DNA of 45,237 nucleotides from Ralstonia sp. ASV6 (GCF_016429285.1 NZ_JAELUI010000037.1:1-45237), one strand, 5' to 3'; positions 1 to 7,718 are shown, counted from the stretch's first letter. Made by a program: numbers and translations. Notes: generated from the sequence alone by a model not told the origin.

Positions 1-283
1 GCCGGCGCACGGTATTGAGCACGTTGTTGTATGCGCCGATCGGCTGCCCCACCACCAGCGGCGTCGCGTCTTCAATTGTCTTGCGGATCGCCTCGCCGCC
101 CGGCACCTCGCCCACGCCGGTATGGCCATCGGAGTCTTCCAGGATGACGATGTTGCGGGTGAAGAACGGACCGTGCGCGCCGCTCAGGTTCAGCAGCATG
201 CTGTCGCGGCCCGCCACGGGAATGACCTGGAGGCGAGTGATGCGCGGCGTGCGCAGGGTGGATTCAGCAGAGTTGTGGTTCAT
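1..283 (-). CDS. gudD: Glucarate dehydratase, N-terminal part (cut by window edge)
   Basis: Only the first 94 codons are inside the window; the gene continues past base 1. The translation begins MNHNSAES and contains [40 protein letters not shown] and [20 protein letters not shown]. This matches the N-terminal capping domain of enolase-superfamily D-glucarate dehydratase almost word for word, as I recall the E. coli GudD sequence. The enzyme removes water from D-glucarate to give 5-keto-4-deoxyglucarate, the first step of glucarate catabolism in the cytoplasm. The catalytic barrel lies outside the window. The gene is divergent from a GntR/FadR-family regulator, and a 20-bp operator-like site lies just 13 bp upstream of its ATG, so repression by that regulator is likely. 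Confidence 0.9.
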   Translation of the reverse strand, partial: MNHNSAESTLRTPRITRLQVIPVAGRDSMLLNLSGAHGPFFTRNIVILEDSDGHTGVGEVPGGEAIRKTIEDATPLVVGQPIGAYNNVLNTVRR

Positions 284-296
284 GGCCGTCACGTAC

Positions 297-316
297 GTTA
301 TCAGTCGTCATACAAC
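297..316. promoter_or_regulatory. Candidate GntR operator, gudD/gntR divergent region (site 1)
   Basis: The site reads GTTATCAGTCGTCATACAAC. It has GTT/AAC ends and partial dyad symmetry, with 12 of 20 positions symmetric. It matches the reverse complement of a second site at 1180-1199 at 17 of 20 positions. It overlaps the likely -35 region of the regulator gene and sits beside the gudD start, as expected for a repressor acting on both genes. The assignment to this regulator is inference. Confidence 0.6.
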
Positions 317-333
317 ATGGAGCGGAATATAAT
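305..333 (+). promoter_or_regulatory. Candidate sigma-70 promoter of the GntR regulator gene
   Basis: A perfect -10 hexamer TATAAT (328-333) lies 17 bp after TCGTCA (305-310), a 4/6 match to TTGACA. The expected transcript start is near 340, giving a leader of about 50 nt before the ATG at 389. The -35 lies inside operator site 1, which predicts autorepression. The same bases read TATATT on the minus strand (331-326) and could be the -10 for gudD. Confidence 0.5.
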
Positions 334-388
334 GGACGCATCCACGCAGAACTACCCCTGGTAAACCCGAAACCCGTCCGGAGACAGC

Positions 389-1144
389 ATGTCCACCCCC
401 GGCTCCCCCGCAACGCTCGCGCGCCGCACCCAAAGCCTGGCGGAAGTGGTGGTTGATTACGTCAAGCAGCGCATCGCCACCGGCGAACTACGTATCGGCG
501 ACAAGCTGCCCACCGAGTCGGAATTGATGGAAGCACTGGGTGTCAGCCGCACCGTGGTGCGCGAGGCCACTTCACGCCTGCAAGCCAAGGCGCTGATCGA
601 GACTCGTCACGGCATCGGCAGCTTTGTGCTGCCCCCGCGCCAGGACAACACCATCCACTTGGGTGCCGCCTCCACGCTGCACGACATCCTGGCCATGCTG
701 GAGTTGCGAGTGGCGCTGGAAACCGAATGTGCGGGCCTGGCCGCCCAGCGCGCCACGCCGGAGAATCTCGCCACGCTGCAGCAAGCGCTCGACGCCATCG
801 AAGCAGACCAGGCCGCCGGCCGTGACAGTGCGGCGTCCGACCTACGCTTCCATCTGACCATTGCGCGCGCCACCGGCAACCAACACTTCGTGACGGTGCT
901 CGACCAACTGGGCAAGACGCTGATCCCGCGCAGCCGCATCGACGCATCGCAGGTTGGCTACTTGAACTCGCAGGAATCGCGCACCACCGTCAACCGCGAG
1001 CACCACAGCATCTTCGAGGCGATCTCCCGCAAGGAGCCGGAAGCCGCCCGCGCGGCCATGCGCATGCACCTCTCGAACAGCCGTGAACGACTGCGCCGCG
1101 CACACGATCTGGCCGCCCCCGCAACACCCGAGGCCTTTACCTGA
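389..1144 (+). CDS. GntR/FadR-family transcriptional regulator (FCD domain)
   Basis: This 251-residue DNA-binding regulator has an N-terminal GntR winged helix-turn-helix at about residues 15-80, including LPTESELMEALGVSRTVVRE. A helical FCD effector domain follows at about 95-230. The usual FCD metal-ligand pattern is visible as D151, H155, H205 and H227, which suggests binding of a carboxylate effector with a divalent metal. The gene is divergent from gudD with 105 bp between starts. Two closely related operator-like palindromes lie before and after it. Together this suggests a repressor of sugar-acid catabolism that responds to glucarate/galactarate or a breakdown product. The effector is inferred from context; the family assignment is secure. 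Confidence 0.88.
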   Translation: MSTPGSPATLARRTQSLAEVVVDYVKQRIATGELRIGDKLPTESELMEALGVSRTVVREATSRLQAKALIETRHGIGSFVLPPRQDNTIHLGAASTLHDILAMLELRVALETECAGLAAQRATPENLATLQQALDAIEADQAAGRDSAASDLRFHLTIARATGNQHFVTVLDQLGKTLIPRSRIDASQVGYLNSQESRTTVNREHHSIFEAISRKEPEAARAAMRMHLSNSRERLRRAHDLAAPATPEAFT

Positions 1145-1179
1145 GCCAGCCGGCGCTTGAATCGGTGGGCCGGCTCCTT

Positions 1180-1199
1180 GTTGTACGACGTCTTATAAC
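1180..1199. promoter_or_regulatory. Candidate GntR operator downstream of the regulator gene (site 2)
   Basis: GTTGTACGACGTCTTATAAC is a strong imperfect palindrome, with 8 of 10 arm positions pairing. It begins 36 bp after the regulator stop. Its reverse complement matches site 1 at 17 of 20 positions. No protein gene on the plus strand follows, so it controls either the candidate RNA at 1286-1385 or nothing that remains here. Confidence 0.55.
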
Positions 1200-1285
1200 A
1201 AATCGACACACATTCAGCGCTACCGTACCCAGATGCGTGTTGATAAAGATTTGCATTGTGTCGGCGCCAGCCACGTAACCTGAAT

Positions 1286-1385
1286 AGGCACCGACCCCTC
1301 GTGGGTGCGCTCCGGTCGCGGAAGAGAGAGCCGCGATCTACTTGGCCCTGATGCTGCTGTCCCGAGTATCAGGGCGCTTTTCTTT
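1286..1385 (+). ncRNA. Candidate small RNA: three hairpins with intrinsic terminator
   Basis: Three hairpins stand in a row. They are GCACC/GGTGC (1288-1308), a perfect TCGCGG/CCGCGA stem with loop AAGAGAGAG (1316-1336), and GCCCTGAT/ATCAGGGC followed by GCTTTTCTTT (1345-1385). A second, separate terminator for the convergent protein genes follows at 1411-1437, so the first is not needed to end gntR. The purine-rich single-stranded loop could bind pyrimidine-rich RNA. No clear promoter was found, and I recognise no known RNA family. It could simply be the processed 3' UTR of gntR. Confidence 0.35.
1345..1385 (+). terminator. Intrinsic terminator
   Basis: An 8-bp perfect stem GCCCTGAT (1345-1352) / ATCAGGGC (1368-1375) with a 15-nt loop is followed by GCTTTTCTTT. 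It ends plus-strand transcription from gntR or from the candidate small RNA. Confidence 0.6.
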
Positions 1386-1406
1386 GGGCGCTCCCATTCG
1401 AGCAAC

Positions 1407-1437
1407 AAAAAAGCCCCGACAGGCGGGGCTTTGTTTT
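1407..1437. terminator. Bidirectional terminator between gntR and response regulator
   Basis: The stem GCCCCG (1413-1418) / CGGGGC (1424-1429) has an A-run on the left and TTTGTTTT on the right, so it can terminate in both directions. It serves gntR from the left and the minus-strand response regulator ending at 1469. Confidence 0.8.
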
Positions 1438-1468
1438 GTGTGGGGAGGCTTTCAGCGTGGCTGCGTCA

Positions 1469-2170
1469 TCAAACGACGCTTTCCATCACACGCTCCAAGC
1501 AGAAACCCTGTCCGTAGATCGCCCGCAGGCGCAGGCCGTTCTCAGCGCCCAGCAGCAACTTCTTGCGCAGGCGGGAGACGTGCGTGTCAAGCGTGCGTGA
1601 GTACGGGCTCAGCTCACGCCCCCACAACGCCAGTTCGATATCTGCACGAGACAGCACACGCCCAGCATTTGCAAACAGCAGCAACGCCAACTCAAACTCG
1701 CGAGCGTGCACCGCCACCTGAGTATCGCGCAGGCGGATCGAGCGGTTCTGTCGGTCGATCGTGTAGGGCCCCAGGCAAATTTCGGAGGCGCGCACGGCAC
1801 GGCTGACGGCAAAGCGGCGGATCAGCGCATCGAGACGCGCCAGCAGCTCCGGCGGGCGAATATCGCCCTGGAAGCACAGATCTGCGCCGTGGTTCAATGC
1901 GTCGGCGGTCTCAACATCGGCCTGACCGTCAGCAAGATAAACGATGGCCATGCCAGGCCCCACACGCTCGCGCACTGTGCGCACCAGCGACAGCCCCGGC
2001 ATGTCATGTGCATTTGCACCCACCATCAGCAGGTTGATGCCGTGCACATCGATGGCCTCGAACACCTGACGGGAGAGAAACAGCGGCACGCATTCGAAGC
2101 GCGACGGCTGCAGCGCGGAGTGAATTGCCTGTTGGCGGGCGATATGTGTGTCGATCAGGCCGATCTTCAT
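1469..2170 (-). CDS. OmpR-type response regulator with degenerate (Asp-less) receiver
   Basis: The protein has 233 residues, starting at MKIGLIDTHIARQQ; AGAAAGAGA precedes this ATG, and the longer frame adds 13 unlikely residues. A receiver-like domain covers about 1-120. A winged-helix DNA-binding domain covers about 130-230 (ELALWGRELSPYSRTLDTHV, SRLRKKL). Aligned with the intact regulator at 6670-7383, the phospho-acceptor Asp is Gly51, one Asp of the acidic pair is missing, the conserved Thr is Ala80 and the conserved Lys is Gly102. The DNA-binding half remains well conserved, so it probably binds DNA independently of phosphorylation. It ends the signalling cluster and resembles the other regulator enough to suggest an old duplication. 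Its targets cannot be read from sequence. Confidence 0.85.
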   Translation of the reverse strand: MKIGLIDTHIARQQAIHSALQPSRFECVPLFLSRQVFEAIDVHGINLLMVGANAHDMPGLSLVRTVRERVGPGMAIVYLADGQADVETADALNHGADLCFQGDIRPPELLARLDALIRRFAVSRAVRASEICLGPYTIDRQNRSIRLRDTQVAVHAREFELALLLFANAGRVLSRADIELALWGRELSPYSRTLDTHVSRLRKKLLLGAENGLRLRAIYGQGFCLERVMESVV

Positions 2171-2227
2171 GGCTCGGTCTCTTTCTGGATGGGCCGCGAA
2201 GCACAGCATGCAACTGCTTCACGTAAA

Positions 2228-2428
2228 TCAACTGCAAATGACATCGCGCTGGCGCGCATCAACCCGACCGATGCCCTCGTCGCGCGAAGCGAACAAACGC
2301 CGACCAGCCAGCCAGACCTGTGCATCCTGCGGCAGATTCCCGTTGCCGCGCAGGGCTTGGTGCAGTTGCATGCGAAGGTGTTCGTATTCGCATTCGTTCA
2401 GCACATCGGTTGCGGTCTTGCTCAACAT
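2228..2428 (-). CDS. Small hypothetical protein (66 aa) in the signalling cluster
   Basis: The 66-codon frame starts MLSKTATDVLNECEYEHLRM. AAGGTG lies about 6 nt before the ATG, a plausible ribosome binding site. An upstream GTG at 2437 is also possible. Third codon positions are mostly G or C, as in the neighbouring real genes, and the frame fills most of the gap between the kinase and the degenerate regulator on the same strand. No membrane segment or signal peptide is visible. The composition is charged (several Glu, Arg and Asp) and the middle could be helical. I do not recognise a family. It may be a small partner of the signalling proteins, or a chance open frame in high-GC DNA. Confidence 0.45.
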   Translation of the reverse strand: MLSKTATDVLNECEYEHLRMQLHQALRGNGNLPQDAQVWLAGRRLFASRDEGIGRVDARQRDVICS

Positions 2429-2639
2429 ACGTAGCACCTTGGGTCGCCGGTCATTCCTGCGTGGTTCGCTTCTGCCTGCGCTTCCGGTTCTCGCCCAGGT
2501 ACCGCCGTCTCTCGACCGGGTGCATCACCCGAGTACGTTGTGCTGGTCGGCAAATGAACTGTAGGGCCGCCAGACAAGCGGATTGCAAATGATTGAAAAA
2601 GGAAAGTGGCAGAAGCCGCACCGTGTGTGCGGTTGCCGA

Positions 2640-2667
2640 AAGAGCAAACGCCTGCGTGGTCAGGCGT
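2640..2667 (-). terminator. Possible weak terminator at the kinase stop codon
   Basis: The stem ACGCCTG (2648-2654) / CAGGCGT (2661-2667) overlaps the kinase stop. On the minus strand it is followed by TTGCTCTTTC, a poor U-tract. It may reduce read-through into the small ORF and the degenerate regulator. Confidence 0.3.
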
Positions 2668-4975
2668 CTTGGTGAAGCGGCCCGCGCGGCAGCCAGACTG
2701 TGAAGGTGGAGCCCAGCCCCGGTACGCTCTGCACGGTGATGCGACCGCCATGACGCTCAATGGCAGTCTTCACGAAGACGAGGCCGAGGCCGCTGCCCGA
2801 TGGGGCGTTGGCTCCCGTCTCATGCAAGCGGTGGAATGGCTGGAACAGCCTTGGCTGATCCGCCAGCGCAATGCCAGCGCCCTGATCGGCCACGGCCACC
2901 GTGAATGCCCCTTCGTCGGCCCCCACCGATACCGTCACCAACGAACCCTGCGCGCTGAACTTGATGGCGTTGTTGAGCAGGTTAACCAAGGCACGCACCA
3001 GCAGGCGCGGCTCGCCGCGCACGGGCGCTTCGATGTCCGCCTCCACGCGCACCTCGACCTGATGGCGATTCGCCAGGGCCCAGACCTCGTCGGCAGCATC
3101 GAGCACCAGCCCAACCAGATCCACGTCCACCAGTTTGAGCGCCTGGGATTCGGCGCGTGCCAAGTCGATGAAGGCGTCAGCCAGCTCCAGCGTACGTGAC
3201 GAAAGTTGCTCGATGCGGGAGAGCAGCACCTCTCGATCCAGCGCGCGCGAGGCATCGCGCTGCAGCTCAATCAGCGCCAGGATCGCGCTCTGTGGCGAGC
3301 GCATGTCGTGCGAGATGAAGCGCAGCGCCTCTTCACGATGGCGCTCGGCTTGGCGCACGGGGGTGATATCGGCAAAGCTGACGATGATGTCAACGGGGCG
3401 ACCGGCGTCGTCGCGCAACGCGGCGGCGTGCATGAGCACCGAACGGCCATCGTGTGTATGCAGCTCGACAGGCTCCAGCTTGGCGTCGGGGTCAGCCAAC
3501 CATTGCGCCCAGTAACGTTGGCCCGCAGTCGGATCGGAAAATGCGCGCGTCAGCAGGCTCGGCAGGTCACGCAGCGCCGCGGCGCGGTTCTGGCCCGGCG
3601 TGCTCAGTTGGCCGGTGAGCCCCGCGCTGCGGCCGTTGGCAAGGCGGATCGCGCCGTCCGGTGCGCAGATGACCGTGGCATCGGGCAAGCTTTCCAGCGC
3701 ATCGGCCAGGAAGCGGCGCAGCCCGCGCAGCTTGTCGATGAGCGAGGCCACCGCATCCATGTGTGCACCGAGCGTGCGGCCCGTGCGGGCGAGCGGTGCA
3801 GTATCGGTCAGTACACCGGGTTCGCGCGCGAGGCGATAGAGTTCGGCGCGCAGGAAACGTAAAGCGGCTTCCTGCTGGCGCCAGCTCCACAGCGGGTACA
3901 GCACCAACGGCCCGACCAGCGCGGCAAACGGCGGCAGCCAGCGGTTGCCAAGCACCAGCACAGCGACCACACCCAGCAGCAACACTGCTGCACTCGCCAG
4001 CGCCACGGCCAGCGCCATGCGTGGCGTGAACCAGCGGACTGCGCACGCGGTCATCAGCAGCGGCAGCAACGTCATCACCCAGAACACGCCGTTCGGCACC
4101 GGCAGGATGGCGTTTCCATCGAGCACCGTTTGCGTGGCGTTGGCCAACACCTCGACGCCGCTCATCGTGCGCGACGTGGGCGTGGCGAAAATATCCGACA
4201 CGCCCGAAGCCGTCGCGCCAATCAGCACCAGCTTGCCCGCGAAGACTTCGGGCGGCACACGACCATTGAGCACATCCAATGCAGGCACATGCCGAAAGGT
4301 ACCGGCCGGCCCGGCAAAGTTCAGGCGGATATGCGCCTGTCGCGTCCACCCACTGGCGTCGGTTTCCAGATCCAGCGTGGCTGGCGTCGACACGGGCGCT
4401 TGTGCGGCCAGCCGCGCAAGTTGAACCGCCAGGTGGTCGAGCACGTGCCCACGTGGGCCTTCGGCCAGATACATGCCGCGCACCACGCTATCGGCATCGG
4501 CCGCGGCATTGATATGGGCGACAGTGGCCTCGATGCCGAGGAACGGATAGTGATACACGCGCCCCTGCTCTGTTCGTTCCGGCAGCGCAGGCAGGATGAC
4601 GTGACCGGCCTGGGCGATGGCCGCAGTCAAAGCGCGATCGCCCTCGGGGTGCGCGAGGTCCGGTTCGATAAACAGAATATCGACGCCGATTCCGCGCGGG
4701 TGCGCCGCCCCTACACGTGCCAGCAGATCGGCCAGACGGCTGCGCGGCCACGGCCAGCGGCCCACTGCATCCAGGCTCTGATCGTCAATGGCGACGATGA
4801 CGATGTCGTCGCGCGCTGGATGCCCATGCAGCGTGATCACGGTGTCATACAGCGCCGAATCCAGCCGCTCGACCACACTCCAGCGCACTGCACCGATCGT
4901 CAGCAGTGCAGCCAGCAGCACCAGCACGCCCCACTCCGCCAAAGAGCGCAGCCTTCCGTGCGGAGCTGTTCGCAT
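2660..4975 (-). CDS. CHASE2-PAS sensor histidine kinase
   Basis: The protein has 771 residues, taking the ATG at 4975; longer frames run into the upstream gene, which ends 4 bp away. Order of parts: a membrane helix at about 14-31; a periplasmic CHASE2 sensor at about 35-295 (IVIVAIDDQSLDAVGRWPWP); three membrane helices at about 297-364; a PAS-like domain at about 422-540; a HisKA domain with phospho-acceptor His556 in FISHDMRSPQ; and an ATPase domain with N box LVNLLNNAIKFS, G1 DQGAGI and G2 GSGLGL. All catalytic boxes are intact. CHASE2 is an extracytoplasmic ligand sensor whose ligands are generally unknown. The upstream LysM-FecR protein is probably its periplasmic partner, and the intact regulator at 6670-7383 its phosphorylation target. 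Confidence 0.9.
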   Translation of the reverse strand: MRTAPHGRLRSLAEWGVLVLLAALLTIGAVRWSVVERLDSALYDTVITLHGHPARDDIVIVAIDDQSLDAVGRWPWPRSRLADLLARVGAAHPRGIGVDILFIEPDLAHPEGDRALTAAIAQAGHVILPALPERTEQGRVYHYPFLGIEATVAHINAAADADSVVRGMYLAEGPRGHVLDHLAVQLARLAAQAPVSTPATLDLETDASGWTRQAHIRLNFAGPAGTFRHVPALDVLNGRVPPEVFAGKLVLIGATASGVSDIFATPTSRTMSGVEVLANATQTVLDGNAILPVPNGVFWVMTLLPLLMTACAVRWFTPRMALAVALASAAVLLLGVVAVLVLGNRWLPPFAALVGPLVLYPLWSWRQQEAALRFLRAELYRLAREPGVLTDTAPLARTGRTLGAHMDAVASLIDKLRGLRRFLADALESLPDATVICAPDGAIRLANGRSAGLTGQLSTPGQNRAAALRDLPSLLTRAFSDPTAGQRYWAQWLADPDAKLEPVELHTHDGRSVLMHAAALRDDAGRPVDIIVSFADITPVRQAERHREEALRFISHDMRSPQSAILALIELQRDASRALDREVLLSRIEQLSSRTLELADAFIDLARAESQALKLVDVDLVGLVLDAADEVWALANRHQVEVRVEADIEAPVRGEPRLLVRALVNLLNNAIKFSAQGSLVTVSVGADEGAFTVAVADQGAGIALADQPRLFQPFHRLHETGANAPSGSGLGLVFVKTAIERHGGRITVQSVPGLGSTFTVWLPRGPLHQDA

Positions 4976-4979
4976 CGGG

Positions 4980-6686
4980 TCAGCGAGGGTTGGTACGACC
5001 GGACCAGTCATTGAGCAAGAGATTGCCGCCGCCGCTCTGCACGGGGTTGCGCGACGAATCGCCGACGAACGCACCAACATCGATGCGCTGCGGCTTGGCA
5101 TACATAACCGATGCCGGGTCGCCCAGGTCAACGCCTGTGCGGATGTAGTACGTACCGGCTGGCGGCTGCGGAATGGCGGCTTCGCTGCCGTCACTCACGA
5201 TGTCGGCAACCGGTTTGGCAAAGGTCGGCTCGCTGGCAAGCTGCACGCGCGTGCGCGCGCCGGCTGCTGCCAGTTCGGGCGCGAGTGCGGGCCAGTGGGC
5301 GTGCAGCATGCCGTCGTCGCCTGCATCAACGGAGGCTGGGGGCACAGCACCCGGCGGAATATCGAGCGCCTGGAAGCGCAGCGCATCGCTCCACGGGCCG
5401 GTCTTGCCGTCTTCAGCCACCGAGCGCACGCGCCACCACCAGGAGCCTGCGCTCAACGCCTTGGTCACGCGCACATCCTGCCCGCGTTGCTGGACAACGG
5501 GCGACGCAAAGGTCTCCGTGTCGCCTACTTCTACATCGTAGCTGCGCGCATCCGACACCGTTGCCCATGAGAACACCAGCTCACCGCTGCGATAGGTTTT
5601 TCCGCTCGCTGGCTGAATCGTGTATGGCGCCTCCGGGTGCAGGCGCACCGTAAAGGGTCGCGTGGCCGACGGGCTGGTCAGGCCAAGCGCGTCAATGCTC
5701 TGCACAACCAAGGTGTAGTCGCCGTCTTCGTCACCGCACAGGGTAGCGCCCGGCGTCTTGCTGTGTTGATAGGCACTCAGTTCGGTCAAGGCGGCGTCAC
5801 GCGCAACGGCCGCACGATAGGCAACCGCCCCTTTCACCGGCTGCCACATCGCCCGGAAGCACGGCCGCTGCACCAGATCCGGAATGGCGTCGAGTTTTGG
5901 CGCCGCAGGCAGCGCCGCGCGCTTGAGGTGTCCGCCTGAGACCTGTACGCCAAACCCGGCTTTGACTCCCTGCGTTCGGCGGCCGGCCTGGGCGGCTACT
6001 TCCCCTTCGAGCACGGAACTGGTCGATACGGACTCGCTTGCCTGCACGCGAAAGCGCGTGCCGCGTACGCCCGTCACGAGCGACGGCGTGGAAATCTCAT
6101 AGCGGCCTACGCCCGTTTTCCTGGGCGAAACGTTCGACTCGGCCTCGCCCTGTTTCACGTGCACACGCACGTCGATCAGCCCAGCGCGCGCAAACGCACG
6201 CACACGCGACAACGCCACGCGGCTGCCCGGCGGCACGGTCACGCGTGTGCCGTCATCAAATGCGAGCGTGACGGCGCCCTTGTCGCCGGTTTCGATCTGC
6301 GTGTCTTCTGCGAGCTTCATGCCGGCTTGCAGCGGCTTGCGGTCGGCGGTCGTGGCGTCGCGCGCAAACACGACCTGCGCCGTGGCCGGCACCACCGGAA
6401 TGCGGTCGAAGGGAATCCGCAGCACAGAGCCCGGCTGCAAGTGGTACGGATCCGCGACGTGGTTGCGCTGCTGCAGCAGGCGCCAACCTTCGACGCTATC
6501 CATGTAGCGGTCTGCCAGGGCGATCAGCGTGTCGCCGGGCTGGACGCGATAGAGGAAATCGCTGCCGTCTGCGCCGGAAGGCTGTGCAACCGCCGCCTGC
6601 CAGACGCCCCCAAAAACAACAAGCGCGCCGACAACCGCGGCGCGCCCGAGCCTTTTGCGTCGAAACGCTTCAACCTGCTTCGCCAT
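4980..6686 (-). CDS. LysM and FecR domain periplasmic protein with C-terminal Fn3-like repeats
   Basis: The protein has 568 residues, taking the ATG at 6686 (MAKQVEAFRRKR), which overlaps the end of the upstream regulator gene by 17 bp. A signal peptide is visible at 1-35: a basic start, a hydrophobic core AAVVGALVVFGGV, and a cleavage-like AVAQ. A LysM peptidoglycan-binding domain covers about 45-92 (YRVQPGDTLIALADRYMDS). A FecR domain covers about 130-235, including ISTPSLVTGVRGTRFRV. Beta-rich repeats follow, with a pattern like fibronectin type III (FSWATVSDARSYDVEVGDTE). The protein likely sits in the periplasm anchored to the cell wall and signals to, or scaffolds, the CHASE2 kinase encoded 4 bp downstream. 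FecR domains are also known from metal-siderophore sensing, but no TonB receptor or ECF sigma partner is here. Confidence 0.85.
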   Translation of the reverse strand: MAKQVEAFRRKRLGRAAVVGALVVFGGVWQAAVAQPSGADGSDFLYRVQPGDTLIALADRYMDSVEGWRLLQQRNHVADPYHLQPGSVLRIPFDRIPVVPATAQVVFARDATTADRKPLQAGMKLAEDTQIETGDKGAVTLAFDDGTRVTVPPGSRVALSRVRAFARAGLIDVRVHVKQGEAESNVSPRKTGVGRYEISTPSLVTGVRGTRFRVQASESVSTSSVLEGEVAAQAGRRTQGVKAGFGVQVSGGHLKRAALPAAPKLDAIPDLVQRPCFRAMWQPVKGAVAYRAAVARDAALTELSAYQHSKTPGATLCGDEDGDYTLVVQSIDALGLTSPSATRPFTVRLHPEAPYTIQPASGKTYRSGELVFSWATVSDARSYDVEVGDTETFASPVVQQRGQDVRVTKALSAGSWWWRVRSVAEDGKTGPWSDALRFQALDIPPGAVPPASVDAGDDGMLHAHWPALAPELAAAGARTRVQLASEPTFAKPVADIVSDGSEAAIPQPPAGTYYIRTGVDLGDPASVMYAKPQRIDVGAFVGDSSRNPVQSGGGNLLLNDWSGRTNPR

Positions 6687-7383
6687 CGTCTTGTGTGGTT
6701 TCGAGTCGATAGCCATGCGAGTACACCGAGACGAGCCGCACGCCATTCTTCTGATTGAGATCCAGCTTGAGCCGCAGCTTGGAGATGTGGGTGGCGAGTG
6801 TGCGCGAATCCGGGCCGATGCTGCGCCCCCAGACGGCTTGCTCGATCAGCTCGCGCGGCACCAGCTTGCCGACATTGCGGAACAGGTACAGCCCCAGGTC
6901 GAATTCCCGCGGCGACAGCTCGACCTGCGACCCATTCAGTGTCAGCACACGTCCGATCGGGTCCACAGCATACGGACCCACGCGGATGCGCTCAAGCGAT
7001 TCGCTGGTGCGCGGCGCGGCGCGGCGCAGCAAGGCGCCCACGCGTGCCACCAGTTCAGCGCGGCGCACCGGTTTGATGACGTAGTCATCCGCGCCGGCAG
7101 CCAGCCCGCGTACCACATCATCTTCGAGTGAGCGGTTGGTCAGGAACAGCACCGGCAGCGCAGGGCCGACCGTCTGCCGCACCCAGCTCACGAGCTGGAT
7201 GCCGCTGATGTCCGGCAACTGCCAGTCAAGCAGCAGCAGGTCGAAGGTTCGATCCCGCAGCGCCTTGACGAAGGCATCACCGCTACTGAAAGACTCGCAT
7301 TCGTATCCGGACGAAACCAGGATCTCTCGAATCAACTCCGATTGCGCCTGGTTGTCTTCTACCGAGGCAATTCGTATCGCCAT
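6670..7383 (-). CDS. OmpR-type response regulator (intact receiver)
   Basis: This 237-residue two-component regulator is the first gene of the minus-strand signalling cluster. The receiver (about 1-120) keeps all active-site residues: acidic pair E9-D10, phospho-acceptor D53 in LLLLDWQLPD, T82, and K104 in DYVIKP. A winged-helix output domain covers about 133-230 and includes AVWGRSIGPDSRTLATHISK. It is the likely target of the CHASE2 kinase. Its stop overlaps the start of the LysM-FecR gene, which suggests translational coupling. A 414-bp non-coding region precedes it, with a tandem repeat that may be its own binding site. Confidence 0.9.
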   Translation of the reverse strand: MAIRIASVEDNQAQSELIREILVSSGYECESFSSGDAFVKALRDRTFDLLLLDWQLPDISGIQLVSWVRQTVGPALPVLFLTNRSLEDDVVRGLAAGADDYVIKPVRRAELVARVGALLRRAAPRTSESLERIRVGPYAVDPIGRVLTLNGSQVELSPREFDLGLYLFRNVGKLVPRELIEQAVWGRSIGPDSRTLATHISKLRLKLDLNQKNGVRLVSVYSHGYRLETTQDDGEAG

Positions 7384-7661
7384 CTGGACTGCCTTTTCCC
7401 CGCTCCGGGCCCGGCTGTTCAGCCGGCTCCCGCCGCCGCTACATGGGACGCCGGCTCGCTCCCTTTGTCGTTGTGATCGGGGTCCCGGACCAGCGCATCA
7501 TGGTTTGATCCGCCGGCCACCTCCGGCGCGGCACCGACTCCCGCGCAAGACCTTACCCAGGCCACCAACATGCCTTACATGTCGACTTGAGCCCAGGTCA
7601 TCCTAAAAGGCCAACCCTGTCATATTGCAAACAATTGTGAAAACCTAGGCGCAGAGCCAAA

Positions 7662-7699
7662 GTTCTGTCGTGTTCTATCATTTTTCACCACGTCAGAAC
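7662..7699. promoter_or_regulatory. Candidate OmpR-type binding site (10-bp tandem repeat plus inverted copy)
   Basis: GTTCTGTC and GTTCTATC are direct repeats with a 10-bp period, typical of paired OmpR/PhoB-family half-sites on one helix face. A third copy, GTCAGAAC, lies inverted 12 bp away. Position upstream of the cluster suggests autoregulation by one of its two regulators. Confidence 0.4.
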
Positions 7700-7718
7700 A
7701 AGGCAGACCCCTTCGAAA

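Larger units (their letters stand above)
1145..1468. other. Gene-free interval between gntR and the degenerate response regulator
   Basis: No credible protein-coding frame is present in these 324 bp. From left to right the interval holds operator site 2 (1180-1199), three consecutive hairpins ending in a terminator (1288-1385), and a second, bidirectional terminator (1411-1437) shared by the converging flanking genes. Confidence 0.7.

Noticed and set aside
4975-5194. N-terminal extension of the CHASE2 kinase by 73 residues
   Set aside because: It overlaps the LysM-FecR gene in another frame and adds an Arg/Ser-rich stretch unlike any CHASE2 protein. The ATG at 4975 puts a membrane helix near the N-terminus, as expected.
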